This document shows positions 12,501 through 23,629 of a stretch of 64,000 nt of DNA, piece after piece. Below the pieces are notes generated by a model. That model was not told where the DNA came from. It searched no databases and was given only the letters and a program-made list of their open reading frames with translations. Source of the DNA: Drosophila persimilis (lineage: Eukaryota; Arthropoda; Insecta; Diptera; Drosophilidae); NCBI RefSeq assembly GCF_003286085.1, contig NW_020825312.1, positions 2,728,001 through 2,792,000 on the forward strand, written 5' to 3'. Each line of letters starts with the position of its first letter. Positions within the stretch are counted from its first letter, which is position 1. Position numbers and translations under genes: made by a program.

Positions 12501-14695
12501 CCCGCCGCCTCATTAGAGGCATTAGAGCTTCTAACTAAAACGCATCCAGACTTTATGTTCCCGCGGTCAAGCTACCCACAGAACAAGCCCACCACGGAGG
12601 AGGGAATAGAATTATCTGCACGGCCATCATCAGCACAAGGGACGGTGGAGGTGGAGGCAGAGGTGGAGGAAGACGAGGATCTGGGCTATAGCTTCTGCGA
12701 AGAGGAGTACATGGTGGACAACGATAACGATAACGATAACGATGATGCCAGCAGCCTGCAAACAACCACAGCACCGACTAACACCCCAGTCCGTAGCTCA
12801 AACCAGGAATCGGCGATTGCCAATGCAACTGCAGGTGCACTTAAGTATTTTATGACCCAAAGCTATCGTGAAGTTCACATTTAGAAGGCAAAAATATTGA
12901 AATTCACCAAAGAAAACAGGCCTACGCGACGCATACAAGGTATTAACTATTATATGAAAGAAGGACAAGTGGAAGTGAAAGTGGAAGTGAAAGAAGAAGC
13001 GGGAGTAAAATTCACTTAGATTGTAAGATCAACATAATTACTGCAACATTTATAAGCTTAGCAAACCGAAAAAAGTGAAATATAGTAGGGCATAAGTTGG
13101 ATAGAAGAAATAATAATAATATCGGCGTAACATTAAAGGAATATGTCCGTATTTTTTTTGTTTCGACTTAATTTGAAAATCATCCGTGGATCGTATAAAT
13201 ATAACAGCATAGAAAACAAATAGGATTAACAAAAGGGTGGAATCTTCCGGCTCGCACTAATTGTATATACATATAGATATTGACATTCGACATAAATATC
13301 ATTAACATTAAGGTTTATTATTCTCAATAGCAAAAACCAATGCAAATCCAAATCCAAATGCAAATGCAAATACAAATAAAATTACAAAACGCAATGCACT
13401 TAGCCCCGTCTAACAAAATAACCGAATCGAATCACACAACCAAATATGCATTTATTTAGTTGGCGCTAACTATCGACATAAAATACATACATGTATATCA
13501 ATCGTTTTTTTGTCTAGCCTAAGCAAAACGTGGATTAGATAAGTTAATTAAGTACTCTAGTACTCTAGGAAAATCAGACTGTGTGTGTTAAGTTTGATAG
13601 TCATGTGTATAAGGGTTTTTTTTTTTAAATAATAAATGCGGCCGATAGATACATAGATGTATGTTAGCTAGTGTGTGGGCCTACTCCGCATGGGGAAATA
13701 GCATACAAAAAGATAGGGGTATACGTTTTTCTATTTAGTTTGTCTAGGAATCGAAAACACCATTGATACAAAACCAAAAGAAAGCCACCCCGGATTAAGG
13801 TATTTTTTTAGTTTAGTCAGTACTTAATATTATGGCAATAATTTGAAACCAAAGCAAACTTGAAAAGTCTCTTGGGCGGCATGCTATATCGATTTTTGGA
13901 AAGCTATTCTCCACTTCCTTTACAGTATACGAAAAAGCCATCACAATGTCTCCTAAATTAAACGAATTGTAATTTTTTATAGCATGTGTCTGACTTTGAG
14001 GATCCTTACAAAAGCAGCAATACCTATATATACTAAATTATTATTTGTTTAAATTTCAAATCAAAAAAAAAATCCAAAAACTATAAAAAAAAAACTGAGC
14101 TAAATGTTATATGTCACAATAGAAAAAGGTAAATTCTTTGTTTCGTTCAATAATCTTTGTTATAATAATTATCATAAATCAAAAAAAAAAATAATTTATT
14201 TCAACTGTCGCACCCGCTGTCTTCGTATATGGTTTTCTGCTTTTGAAATTCTGAAACATCTGATCCGATCCTCCCAGAACTGTGTATCTCTACTGACACA
14301 TAACCTCTCTAATTCTCTGTCCCCCTGCAGCTACCATTTGTTTACTGAAAGCTTAAAGATTAATCCCAGCAATAAAATAGAAAAATAGAAAAAACGATAG
14401 TTCGCAGGCGTTATAGATTCAAATTCAAATGCATGAGAGAAGCCGCACCTAACAATGAGCCGCGCATGACCCAGAGCCCAGCTTTGACAGCCACGAGTAT
14501 TAGAAAATGTCTAAAGAAGTAATGTGTCTGCTTACCAACAACAAACAGCCACTGAACGCCGCCAGGTTCGATGATGAATTCATCTATGCTGATCTCGAGA
14601 GTCAACACTATGGGCCCATCAACTACAAGGCGGCCTCCCTGTACGCCCAGGTCAAGAAGAACAAGAAGACGGGAGCTCTGGAGGAGCTCAAGTAG
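1876..14695 (+). CDS. Immunoglobulin-superfamily single-pass membrane protein, 3' half of gene (alternatively spliced tail)
   Basis: This is the 3' portion of a large adhesion/receptor gene whose 5' exons lie before the window. Exons that chain by phase are 1876-2062 (Ig half-domain), 3317-3457 (transmembrane), 4626-4659 (34-nt microexon, weak acceptor), 5439-6364, 6517-7080, 8141-8235, 9310-11085, 11665 onward, and an alternative last exon 14549-14695. The product would display Ig domains outside the cell, cross the membrane once with an Arg-rich stop-transfer, and carry a cytoplasmic tail of over 1000 residues rich in Gln, Ser, Gly and Pro. Expected roles are neuronal or muscle adhesion and signalling, by analogy with other fly Ig-CAMs. 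I do not recognise the gene with certainty; neuromusculin or a Sidestep-type protein are candidates that a protein search would settle. Each exon is described separately below. Confidence 0.7.
3317..3457 (+). CDS. Transmembrane exon of the Ig-superfamily gene
   Basis: The exon lies between an AAAACAG acceptor and a GTGAGT donor at 3458. It joins the Ig exon in phase (G + AA gives Glu) and encodes EQLAWWQRWEKTT, a hydrophobic stretch of about 25 residues rich in Leu, Ile, Val and Cys, then CRRRRRQDK. The five-arginine cluster is a classical cytoplasmic stop-transfer signal, so the topology is type I. The open frame continues past the donor to 3600, but that extension has no protein-like character and is best read as intron. 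The exon ends in phase 1. It can continue into the 34-nt microexon at 4626, or directly into an acceptor at 5459. Confidence 0.85.
4626..4659 (+). CDS. Possible 34-nt microexon linking transmembrane exon to tail
   Basis: A strong donor (AAAG|GTAAGT, intron from 4660) follows a 34-nt stretch that begins after ATATAAAG. Read in the phase left by the transmembrane exon it gives YHTEVSISASQ and leaves AG, which the acceptor at 5438 completes to Ser. The phases match at both ends and the peptide is plausible, but the acceptor has a poor polypyrimidine tract. It may be a cassette microexon: skipping it and using the acceptor at 5458 also keeps the downstream frame open. Confidence is moderate to low. 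Confidence 0.45.
5439..6364 (+). CDS. Cytoplasmic-tail exon 1 (Gln/Thr/Ser-rich)
   Basis: The exon contributes 308 codons of low-complexity cytoplasmic tail, starting SVLSYQPVMPKVGAALP. It has a mixed Gln/Arg/His tract (about 5548-5605), an imperfect ETETETETE repeat, runs of small residues, and a more structured C-terminal block reading SKMERILSFVFKRAKKKSSD followed by SHVGLLQTFWRGRGGH. That block is basic and amphipathic and could bind membrane or a partner; this is inference. The acceptor is chosen at 5437-5438 because it alone restores frame after the 34-nt microexon. The donor is probably at 6365 (GTAGAG). Two alternative GT dinucleotides at 6356 and 6362 would give the same phase, so the exact end is uncertain by nine bases. 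No known domain is visible. Confidence 0.65.
6487..6510 (+). repeat. (CA)n microsatellite next to a splice acceptor
   Basis: A dinucleotide run immediately precedes the acceptor of the polyQ exon at 6517. CA runs near splice sites can bind hnRNP L-type factors and affect exon choice; here this is inference. Confidence 0.8.
6517..7080 (+). CDS. Cytoplasmic-tail exon 2 (polyQ and proline-rich)
   Basis: After a (CA)n run and the acceptor CCTATAG, this exon reads TYKKTPAKSATNETTTKAA and contributes 187 codons plus single bases at each end. A polyglutamine tract of about 15 residues lies at 6813-6857. It is followed at once by TPPPRPPPPTLPLRPPGLGL, a proline-rich stretch with several PxxP cores that could dock SH3 or WW domains (inference from motif). 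The exon ends SKVEHVQ at a GTAAGA donor (7081), leaving one base, A. That phase matches both the 95-nt exon at 8141 and, if the next two exons are skipped, the exon at 11665 read in a different frame. This choice underlies the alternative C-termini. Confidence 0.75.
8141..8235 (+). CDS. 95-nt frame-switching cassette exon
   Basis: This short exon lies between GATATATAG and a GTACGG donor at 8236. In the phase supplied by the exon ending at 7080 it reads IHDKSSSLGEPLTEPGEYEN then LPFHGLQTAPNK and ends on a complete codon. The EYENLPF tyrosine context could be a phosphorylation or adaptor-docking site. Its length is 95 nt, not a multiple of three, so including or skipping it changes the reading frame of everything downstream. 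It joins in phase 0 to the acceptors at 9310, 11665 (frame of 11665) and 14549. Confidence is good because phase agrees on both sides and the peptide is protein-like. Confidence 0.7.
9310..11085 (+). CDS. Large cytoplasmic-tail exon (592 codons; polyQ, His and Gly tracts)
   Basis: The exon starts after GCCACAG, reads FSTTPTNFNNNTNVVRVAPR, and ends PPPQYSPHE at a GTGCGT donor (11086), both ends in phase 0. It contains interrupted and pure polyglutamine (about 9412-9550), a GGGG-rich and HHHRHH segment near 10370-10430, a Gly-Ala repeat near 10600-10640, and scattered ordered-looking islands: KFYSLKFPGGGGAKVKK, MRLYDPPVYENVAEK, ERLSIYRSDSGISNSSYESQ and KTVYINMEGQCAGLIHADSP. Several are tyrosine motifs (VYENV, VYINM); YxxM and YxNx contexts resemble PI3K and Grb2 SH2 sites, which is inference. 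The exon is a multiple of three. An ATG at 9268 lies in frame just upstream but is more likely intronic. Confidence 0.75.
11665..12884 (+). CDS. Terminal exon readable in two frames (C-termini at 12039 or 12884)
   Basis: The exon follows the acceptor CCATTTCTAG. Entered in phase 0 from the exons ending 8235 or 11085 it reads PINGTTAASVAAASGTRNYD and stops at 12037-12039 after VPVENIKHNC. Entered in phase 1 from the exon ending 7080 it reads TNKRNNGGVGGGCLGNKKLR, then SDPYAHIKRRQYDGYANAAA, and stays open to 12884. The long frame includes the ordered block SRLGSFATVDNLRYVPPLTP, LVVRRPIRLPLRKHHTFHFQ, an acidic segment with a DNDNDN repeat (12718-12747) and the end SYREVHI. Its last residues, V-H-I, fit a class II PDZ ligand. 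Both frames are protein-like through the overlap. Coordinates given are for the long form. Confidence 0.65.
12885..14330 (+). other. 3' UTR and intron between alternative ends of the Ig gene
   Basis: This is AT-rich sequence with no convincing ORF. It probably holds the 3' UTR of the long form: AATAAA-like signals occur around 13375 (CAAATAAAATT) and 13630 (AATAATAAATG). A run of near-repeats of AATCCAAATGC type lies at 13340-13375. The strong pyrimidine-rich acceptor TCCCCCTGCAG at 14319-14330 has no good open frame behind it and may be used for a non-coding or UTR exon. Confidence 0.4.
14549..14695 (+). CDS. Alternative last exon with YADL and ITIM-like SLYAQV motifs
   Basis: After the pyrimidine-containing acceptor CTTACCAACAACAAACAG the frame reads PLNAARFDDEFIYADLESQH, then YGPINYKAASLYAQVKKNKK, and stops after LEELK. 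The acceptor is phase 0 and so joins the exons ending at 8235 or 11085. SLYAQV fits the ITIM consensus (S/I/V/L)xYxx(I/V/L), and FIYADL is a near match; such paired tyrosines recruit SH2 phosphatases in vertebrate Ig receptors. An in-frame ATG at 14507 could instead start a 62-codon stand-alone ORF, and an AG at 14503 would also splice in frame. I favour the splice reading because the peptide looks like a receptor C-terminus. AATAAA signals occur at 14865 and 15161. Confidence 0.6.
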   Translation, partial: PLNAARFDDEFIYADLESQHYGPINYKAASLYAQVKKNKKTGALEELK

Positions 14696-15180
14696 AAGCC
14701 GGAGAGACGCACGACCCTCTTCTGCTTAGCAGTGCATTTTTCTATACTTTGTAGCGGGTTTCGTTCTTACTTTATAAATCAGTTTTTTTTTTTTTACATT
14801 ATCTTTTTCTTTTCTGATAAAATGAGCTTTTCAAATGGGGAAAAAGGTACTAAGGAAATGGTTTAAATAAAACAAAACAAAACGAATAACGAATTTCTTA
14901 AACTAGTAAAGCGAATAACAGTCATGTCATTGCTATAAAATAATATACGATAGGAGCTACTATCGCATTGGTCTAGCAGGAAAATTAGAAAACATTTTCA
15001 CAGTCAAATTTACATATGTATGTATATGTATGTATGTACGAGTATCATCAGATAATGTAATGTAATAGTAAACAATAGTAATAAATATACTACCATACAT
15101 ATATACGAGTACGCATAACGAATCAGATAAATGTATTGTCTGAAGGACGTGTGGACGTTGCAATAAAATTGTCATTTTTT

Positions 15181-18100
15181 AACGGAAATTTCAATACTTT
15201 TGTTGCATACGGCACACGGATACGACAGCAATCGACGACCCATTTTGAAAATACAAATCATACAAAATTAAAGCTCATACATATTTAAAATCGAACAAAA
15301 CAAAAAGAAAATATTCAACATTCAAATAATATTGAAAGTGTATAATTTTGTGAAAATATCGAAAACCTATACCATATTCGAGTGTGTTTTCGAACCGAAC
15401 AATGAGCGAAATCATAGAAGGGAAGGGGGCTCATTTTTGTTATGCAATTTATTGTAATTATTTAAATATATAATTTATTATTCATTCTATGAAGAACATA
15501 AACAGACAAACAAGAACATATTTCTATTGTGAAAGTAAATGCAGCATTTACTTTGAGATGCGAAAACAGGCAAAGCAAAGATGGATTTACGCATCAAGAG
15601 AGCAACCAAAAAAAGTGTAATTAAATTGAAGTAAACAACTTAGACTCGAGTATATATAAAAACCATAAACATTAATTAAATTATGAGAAAAAGTAAAGTA
15701 AATAAATAAATTGTAAAACGTATCGAAAATAGTGTTTTCTTTTCTATGATTAAACAGGGAAACCAGGAGCCTCTCATTTAGCCATTTACCCCATCGAGGG
15801 ACCCAAATTGGCTGTAGATTAAAATTCAACTAAAATTTGCACCCACTGCCAGGTGGAAGGGCACCCTCAGCAGGTCCCTTCGGCCCACGAGCGTGTTTCA
15901 TTTCCGCGCCTAGTAACTGGATTGGGGCTGCTTCCTGCAGAGCTGCACCTTCGTTGCAGCGACCTCATTTCCGTTGCTGCCACATACGAGTGCACACAGC
16001 AGCCGAATGCAATGCCTTTGCTTTCCCTGTGCTCGGGTCGCTATTCAATTTTGACAGCGACCAAGTAATGGCTGAGATCTGCCAATGCCAATAGATGATT
16101 GCCAATGAATTAGAATGATAGATGGGTAAGTAAAACACACACAAACACACCCACACATGTATGTCAAGGGTGTTCCGTTTAATGATCTGGGTTTATGGCC
16201 AAAGACGGGAGGAGTATCTATGAATGCAGGACCCGCTGGATCGGCGAAGAGGAATATGCTACTCCTTTTTGAGCGGTATTTTTCTGTGTGCCACTGGAAA
16301 ATTGTGTGCTTTGACGAAAGTTTATGTTAATGACGGAACTTTTCGTCAATTCCAAGACACATACACATAGTCGCACACACACAGACGAGTACTCGTACTC
16401 GTACTCGTATATGTGTATAATAACGTTGCTTTAATAAGTTGGCAAAAGTTGGTTCTGCGGGCTTTTGGCTTTCGCCTTTGACTAAGTATAACGCAAAGTT
16501 AAAAGGAATATAAAATTTAATTCAAGCAACGACAGCCCCATGTGTTGCCGTTAAGTGCCACCATCTCGGACTGCCATTCGCCGCCCCCCCTCATCATCAT
16601 CGTCATATGGGAAACTGTTTTGCAGTTTCCCTCCCCCCCCCCCCTTCCCGCCACAGTCACACACACACACTCAAACATTCTGGAGGAAAAGTTTTGCGCA
16701 AGTCATGCGACAACTTTTCTGAATTGAAAACCTCCTCTCCGCAAATAGTTGCCATAGTTGCCGACGCTTTCCATCTGAAGCAACAAAGCAAGGAGCCCCA
16801 TCCAAAAGTCAAGTGTTTAATGAAGATTTTTCCAGCAGAGCGGCTTTTAATGTGCATTGACGGGCAAATGTTTGTTAATTAAAAAAGCAAGAATGTCACT
16901 TATGTTTGATGTCTGAAACCGGCGAAGAGACAATAGCTATGCCGATTTGATGGGGCGCCAATTAATCAGTCCGGCCAAATGGCGAATAACCGATCGACAG
17001 AGACTTTAATTCATTATAAATATTGTAAGGGAACCTTCCCGAGTTGAAAGACCTCTTGCTCTCCCAATTTCGAACGTTTACTCGGGTAACCGCAACAATA
17101 TCTTGCTCAACACTTGAGCAATATTACTTTTCCGTTTCATTTCAGGCTTTTCTGTTACATTATACAAGCTGTCAGCGGCATTCGTAAGCAATTTTCCCTT
17201 ATTCTTCATGGCATTCGCCATTCCAATCACGTACAAACATTCCGCCCCAAAGAAAAAAGAGGCCAAAAGGCCACAGCATGGATATACATACGGTTCCGTT
17301 TTTGAAGGTTCAGTTCAAGGTTCACAGCAAAAAATTAATTTTAAAGCCAGTCAATTAGGTTTTTTTTTCGGCCAAAATGGCAATGGCATTGGGAATGGAG
17401 GCAATCAAAAGAACCCAATATCTTGGACATAATTTACATGCCAGAGAATAGAGAGAGAAACGGTTGGCAGTGCGGTGCCAATCAGGGACAAGTTTCACGG
17501 TCCGAAATTTGTCATCTTGTCAGCTGTCAGATGGGGAAAAGTCGAAAAGTCCAAAAGTCCTACCGAAAACAATGTATTTCGTTAGCTTTGATTTGTTTTC
17601 GTGGCTTGGCCGACGCTGCATAATTGATTAATTGTTTGTGATCTGGGGCATTCACGTCCTTCGTGTCCTTCGTGTCCTTCATGTCACGCATAGCATCCCC
17701 AGTAAATAAATTATAGGTACGGCCCACAATATGCCCACTGAATAATTCATAAAAGTCAAAGATGCGCTTGGGCATTAAACAGAAACAACAGAAACGCAAT
17801 AGTGGGGTGAGTTCATTGCTTTATAAAGATTAAAATATTTAAAAGGGCGGGATGCCAACTTAGAGCTCAGCCGCAGACAGGCTAAGTCTAACTCAAATTT
17901 ATTGACAATGAAAATAATGTCAAGCCCGTGTGCACCATATGACGATTGCGTCCTGGGGCCTGTTCCTGGAGCCGAAGCCGTTCTTTGCTCAGAGACCACT
18001 TAACTTGTCAGCGAGAGCTTTGCTTTGCATATGGGCTTGGCTTTCTTGATTTCCCAGATTTCGACAAAATAAAAAGCAATGTAATAAAATTTTTATAAAC

Positions 18101-21100
18101 TTTTCTGCGTGCCTTCGCAGCTCTCCCTCTCCCCTCTCATCTCTCTTGCTCTTGGTCTTGCTCTGCAAGTGCAAAATACCGCTTTATCTATGAAGGATTT
18201 TCCAAAGGGAGAAAACACGAAAATAACACAAAAAGTTTCCCTACTGCCTGCTGATAAAAGGTTTACTGAGGGATGGCTTGATGGCAGCATTAAATCCCCT
18301 TGAGTCGGCTGCAGATTTTGGGCGTCTTTTCTTGTTTTATGTCGTTGCATTATTTCAAGTTTCAAGCCACAAAGTATTTAAACCATAAAATAGCCACTAA
18401 GATCTTTTATCTGTATTTTCTCCGCTGCTGCCGCTGCCTGTCAAGTTCTTAGGCATTCGACAAAGAATTTACGAGTATTATGTGTTTCGTTTCAGAAACT
18501 TTGCTCTTTATAACTTTTTGTCCGCCAATTAAACAATAACAACTTACAGAAAGTTCTACACCGAATATACATATATTTCAATGCACTTAAATAGTGTATA
18601 ATTCCCTTTAAAATGTCAGCGAAAAAGGCATTAAATGGAAATGGCGATGGCGATGGCGGTGGAGGTCGCGCTAGAGATGGTGGCATCTACATATGGCCAG
18701 TAGATAATAGCAGCCGGGTTGATAGATACGAGATTCCACTGATATTTTATTTATTACCTACTCCAATATGGATGATGCGAATCGCAGCAGTTGCAGCTCG
18801 AGTTCTGTGATGAAAATTCAACATGCCATAGAAGGAAATTTGGCCAGAAAGGGCCTCGGGCCGATGCCATCATCGTTTTAAAAGTCAAACAGAAATTTCT
18901 AATGTTTCGCTCAATTGGGAAAGAGCAAGCAGGTAAAGTCCCTCATCATGTGCCACGTTTTAAGTGCACACTTTTAATTACAGAGCTCAAAAAAAAGGAA
19001 GAGAGCAAACAAAAAATTTGGTGGCCCCGTATGGAAAAATATTTATTCAAGGCAATTTTCTGGATGCTGCCTCATAAATTATTTGCTGCATTTCATTCTG
19101 CTGAGAATTAAACAGGAAATTATTCGTTCAACGGGTTGATGCTTTTCTCGTTTGAAAGCTTTCAGCGAATTTCCTCTATTATGTTGACTCTGGGAAATGA
19201 AGTGGAAAGCGTTTGCTGTCTACTTTCATGCATTTCATTTATTTAGTATATCTTATGAGTGCATTTCCCCTCCGACAACACTCCACTGCTCCACTCTGCT
19301 GTCAGTGTTTATTTTGCTATTTTTGCACGATTTATTTTCCAAACAATATGCAAAACCTTGTCTCAAGACAAAGCCGCAATATGGTTCAGTGTTTTCCGAA
19401 GAAAATTAAGACTGCGTATGGACTTGTTAGACAAAAGCAACAACTTTCAATTACAATTGCCATCGACCGGCTTTCACTCCAATCTGCCGCCAGTCTCCAC
19501 AGTCGCCCGTCCACTGGAAGATCCTGAAAGATCTGAATATCGAGAGAGACATTCGAAAAAAATTAACGTAATTACTGCGTGGGGGATTGCAGCTTGGGGA
19601 CATGCTTGTTCGAGCATTAGTGCAGACCGGAAACAGTATAAAAACTTTAATTGGAGTCCCCTTTCGGTCCTCCCCCAGCAGATATTTGGGCAGCCTTTGT
19701 TTACTGAATGTCGGCGCAAATTGTATCGTTTTTTCTACGACGCCTGTTACGTGGCAAAAACAGCAAAGGGATACTGGGATACTGGGGATATGCTGGGGCA
19801 ATGCTGGGGCAACGCTGGGGCAATGCTGGGCCAACGCTGGGGCAATGCTGGGGGAACGGGCAGACAGTTGCACATTCAATCAACACAATGCTGGCATCTC
19901 TTTTGGCTTGTATGTTGGTTTTGGCAGTCGGACCAAGCCAAAAAAAAAACAAGCACCTCTCCGATGGCTCTCTGGGTCCCAGTACTTGTTCTCGTCCATC
20001 TGTCGGCAACACACGGGCCACTGTGGAACATGTGTCTCTCGACAGACGCTCCTCGCCTGCTTTTATAATTCCTTTGTACAATATTTGTTTGGCAATGAAT
20101 TTAATTGATGGTCACGGCAGACGGAACACTAAAGGCTAGACCCAGACACAGGGCCTAGGGGCACAAAAAACGTGAAACGGGATTTCACGAGCATTGAACA
20201 TGGATTGGATTGGTATTGGTGGCACTGAGGTGTTGACCCCATCATTTGTGGTTATCGATTGCCAAAGAGACGCCGATGAACAGAGTTTGATGGAGTTTGA
20301 TGGAATGCAGATGCTTCACAAAAAGCATAATATTCACGGACACACCAAGCGGAAAAGTGTGCTTCAGTTTTTGTCGTTATTCCATTAAAGTTTAGAAAAT
20401 CAATTGCCATTTTCTATGGAGTGATGGCCAGTAGACCAATCGACTGGAGGCTTCTTTGTTTGTAAGCCTATTAAATGGGAATTCCGGCTGTTCTTCTTAA
20501 GGCTTAAAGGAAAGGGATCTTTTGAGAAGTAATACTTTGAAGCAGCTTCATATAAGCTCCTGACTATTCAGTGGTAAAGGTAAGATAATAAAAGTATCGT
20601 TTGGTATATATTATTACCCTTTAATGATTTCGATTATTCAAAGTTAAGCATTTAGCTGTATGTAAGGAATATGTAAATGAATAGACAAGCCTCTCCGGCC
20701 CCGACTCCGCCTCCCGCCTCCCGACTCCCGGCCCCCGGCTCCGGCAGTATTTAATTCCCTCTGAATGCGCTGCTGCGGTTATGGAGTGCCAGTAAAACGG
20801 AAATTAATAAGCAAATAAATCACACTGCTGCCGCTTTTGTTTCCCTCAAAGCTTTTCGGTCGCTTCTTCCATGCGGAAGGAAGCGCTGAAAGTGTTGCAC
20901 TTGATTTACGGCTTAATTTGCCCCATCTCCGCGCATCTCCGCGCATCTCCAAAACTTGTAGAAATAGAATGTAAATGTATGTTTGTAATTTGTAGACTGC
21001 AGTTCGATGGGAGCTTGAGATTTAAATCGTGTAAGAAAATTCCATTTAAATCCATTACATCGTGGGTTCATCGAGTAATACATCCTGCCAAGGCATTTTA

Positions 21101-23440
21101 TTAAATTCCATGCCATTTTATTTAATTTCAGTCCACGCTTCCGCCACTTCCCCCACCTCTTTTGTCCGTGCGCCGGGCGGAAAAAAACAATTAAAAACAG
21201 ATATATTCTTATTTAAAATAATTCATTCACTGCGAAACCCGTAATCTGCATTTACAATCTTTTCATCATTTGGGGGAAAATCTGCCATCTACCGCTGCGA
21301 TTTCTGTTGTGGTCGGACACCGATTCCCCCCGACTCCGTAAGCGAGAAAACCGAAATCTCTTTCAAATTTATTATTTTATCCCTGGGCTTTTTTTTGCAA
21401 TTTGTAAAAAGGAACTAACTTGTTAATCAGCGCTACCGCAAGAAGAGAACAAAGAGTCTGAGAACAAAAGTCGTGTCGTCTACAAGTCGTAAATTCGATC
21501 CGTTGCCATAAACCGTAATGGCCGAAACTGTTCCGGGACAAGATTCATTTTCCTTAACGCCTAAGCGGCTTTTGAGGAACTACTGCCTCGTGGCATTTGC
21601 CTGCAGATAAGGCCCCAGACTCTCCGCTAAGTAGCTTACAATTATTTATTTATGTTGGCTAGGTTCCCGGTTTCCTTCGGCGACCCCTAAGCCTTTTCGA
21701 CAGTTGTTTTGTGGCTTAAAGGCCACAAAATAAATGCGGAAGCACTGGCGACCTCTTGCTGTTGAATCCGCAACAAAAGTTGGACAGCTCGCATAACTTG
21801 ATGCTCGATGCTGTTATATCACACCTACGTCTATCCTTAAATTGCGACCTCAGTGAATATTTTCCCCTCTCTCTTGCCATTCTTGCCACTCATGTGCCCC
21901 ACCACTTTTAACTGCAAATGACAAGCTAAGCAGGAGCATGAGCTCAGCTCCGCTCCGCTCCGCCTCGCTTGGCCTCGGTCTGGATCCGGCAAACTGGCAA
22001 TTGCAATTATATGGCCAACTGTGTTTGGCGTTACAATCACCGCAGGGCCACTCGAAGCACCAGTCACTGCGGTTGTCCGTACTGGAAGCAGTCCCGGGTT
22101 ATTCGGTTTGCTCTGCGGCCAGTGGGGGCGGGCCCCATCTTCACTCCGCTCCACTCCGCTCCCCTTGTGCTCATCTTTTTTCTGAATGACATGCATGAAG
22201 TGTTTATTGCATTTCCCATGCGCACTGCAGCTCTCAGCTTATGTCTACGACCTAGCCAACTTTTTTTGAGCAGTAATAAAATTATAAGCCCGATCATCGA
22301 GTACTCGTTCCGCCGCTCATTCAATTAAGCCACCAGAACAAACTCTAGTTTCAAGGCAAATCACCCCTCAGCCCCCTCCCCACCCATATCTGATCGATTC
22401 TGAAATCAATTGGAGCAAATTTTCAGGCTAAAGTGCGCAAGGGGAGGGAATGATTTCTGCTGATTTGGTAGAGAACCTTTCCGCTACAATGCCAGCAAGT
22501 GAAGCATATGAATAAAACATGTACATGGGAGCCCGAGTATGGATGTTGGAACGCCACTTTGGAACTGCTCGAAACTGGCGACACACTCAGTCATCCGGAT
22601 GTGACGTTGAAGCGTGCCACGGCACTCCTTTTAAAATTCGACATCTTGCTAAGCCCTCAGCTACTTTTATGCATCTTTCAAATTGATATTAAATGCAAAA
22701 TTATAAATGCAAACTACAACGAGTCCTTAAAAAGAATATGGTAATTGAATACAAAACTGAGCTGGTAAGTAAAACAAGTGTTTGGAGCAGCCTATTCTAG
22801 TCTTAGTTCCCATCCTTCGGAAGTGGAAGTCAACCCTTGAAGAAAAGCCATGGAACCAGTAATCAAGGGGACTCCTGCTTTTGTGGGGCTACTCTCCAAG
22901 TATTCTGCCATTATAAAGATTCAAACGTCTAATTCGAATAGATGCCAAATTGGGCATATGGAGGTTTTTTCCATTCATTCTCTTTGAAGGCCCAACCGAA
23001 TGCATTTCAAACTTTACAAGTTATTGCACAATTAACCTTTTATTTGACATGCACAACGTCATCCGTTTTAAGCTTGCAACATAGTTCGTCCGTCCGTCCG
23101 TCCGTCCGTCTCTTGTCAACTTCCGCTTCAGCACCAAAGCAGTGTAACCTTCGATTGGATCGGCCGCTGGAAACCTCTCCTCACACTTTCCGGCACAAAA
23201 TGTAGAACACAAAAATACAAGCAACAAACCCTATTTGATTGGCCATCGCAAATTGCACAAACATACAAATGCACAAATATATATATATGTATGTACATCC
23301 TACAACATTCCTATCATTAATATTTAGTCTTTTTTCTACATCTGCATTATTAAATGATTCCGTAAATCCCTTATTCAATATCCAAAGCAGCAATATTATA
23401 TAGTCATCGGTCTTTAATTAAATTTGATCGGGAAATATAT
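15181..23440. other. Long intergenic or regulatory region, no gene recognised
   Basis: About 8 kb without an exon I can support. All open frames here are short, overlap on both strands and lack protein character. Minor structures are an 11-bp tandem repeat (GCTGGGGCAAT/C, about seven units, 19785-19858), a 9-bp CGTGTCCTT-type repeat at 17655-17683, a pyrimidine-rich GC block at 20695-20745, and (GTCC)n at 23090-23112. Moderately GC-rich unique sequence suggests enhancers, but nothing can be shown from sequence alone. Confidence 0.5.
19785..19860 (+). repeat. 11-bp tandem repeat (GCTGGGGCAAT/C)
   Basis: About seven units of GCTGGGGCAAT alternate with GCTGGGGCAAC, giving a 22-bp higher-order period, with a decayed GATACTGGG-type unit at the left edge. 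It is a simple minisatellite in non-coding sequence. Confidence 0.85.
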
Positions 23441-23629
23441 GGCTATACCTTAAGACTCGTTTCTTCTATGGCAGATACTACAGATACTCCCTCCCTTTGA
23501 AAACTTAAAGGCGTCCAAGGCACTCGCATCTTAAAGTTCCTGAAAAATAATATTGTTCTTGGCATATATAAATTTCCTATAAAAATATATTGTGTAGAAA
23601 ACATAAATAAATACATGCTACACACGCAC

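Noticed and set aside
19259-20139. Several overlapping ORFs of 100-270 codons on both strands
   Set aside because: Overlap in all frames arises around the 11-bp repeat; no consistent frame, motifs or splice signals.
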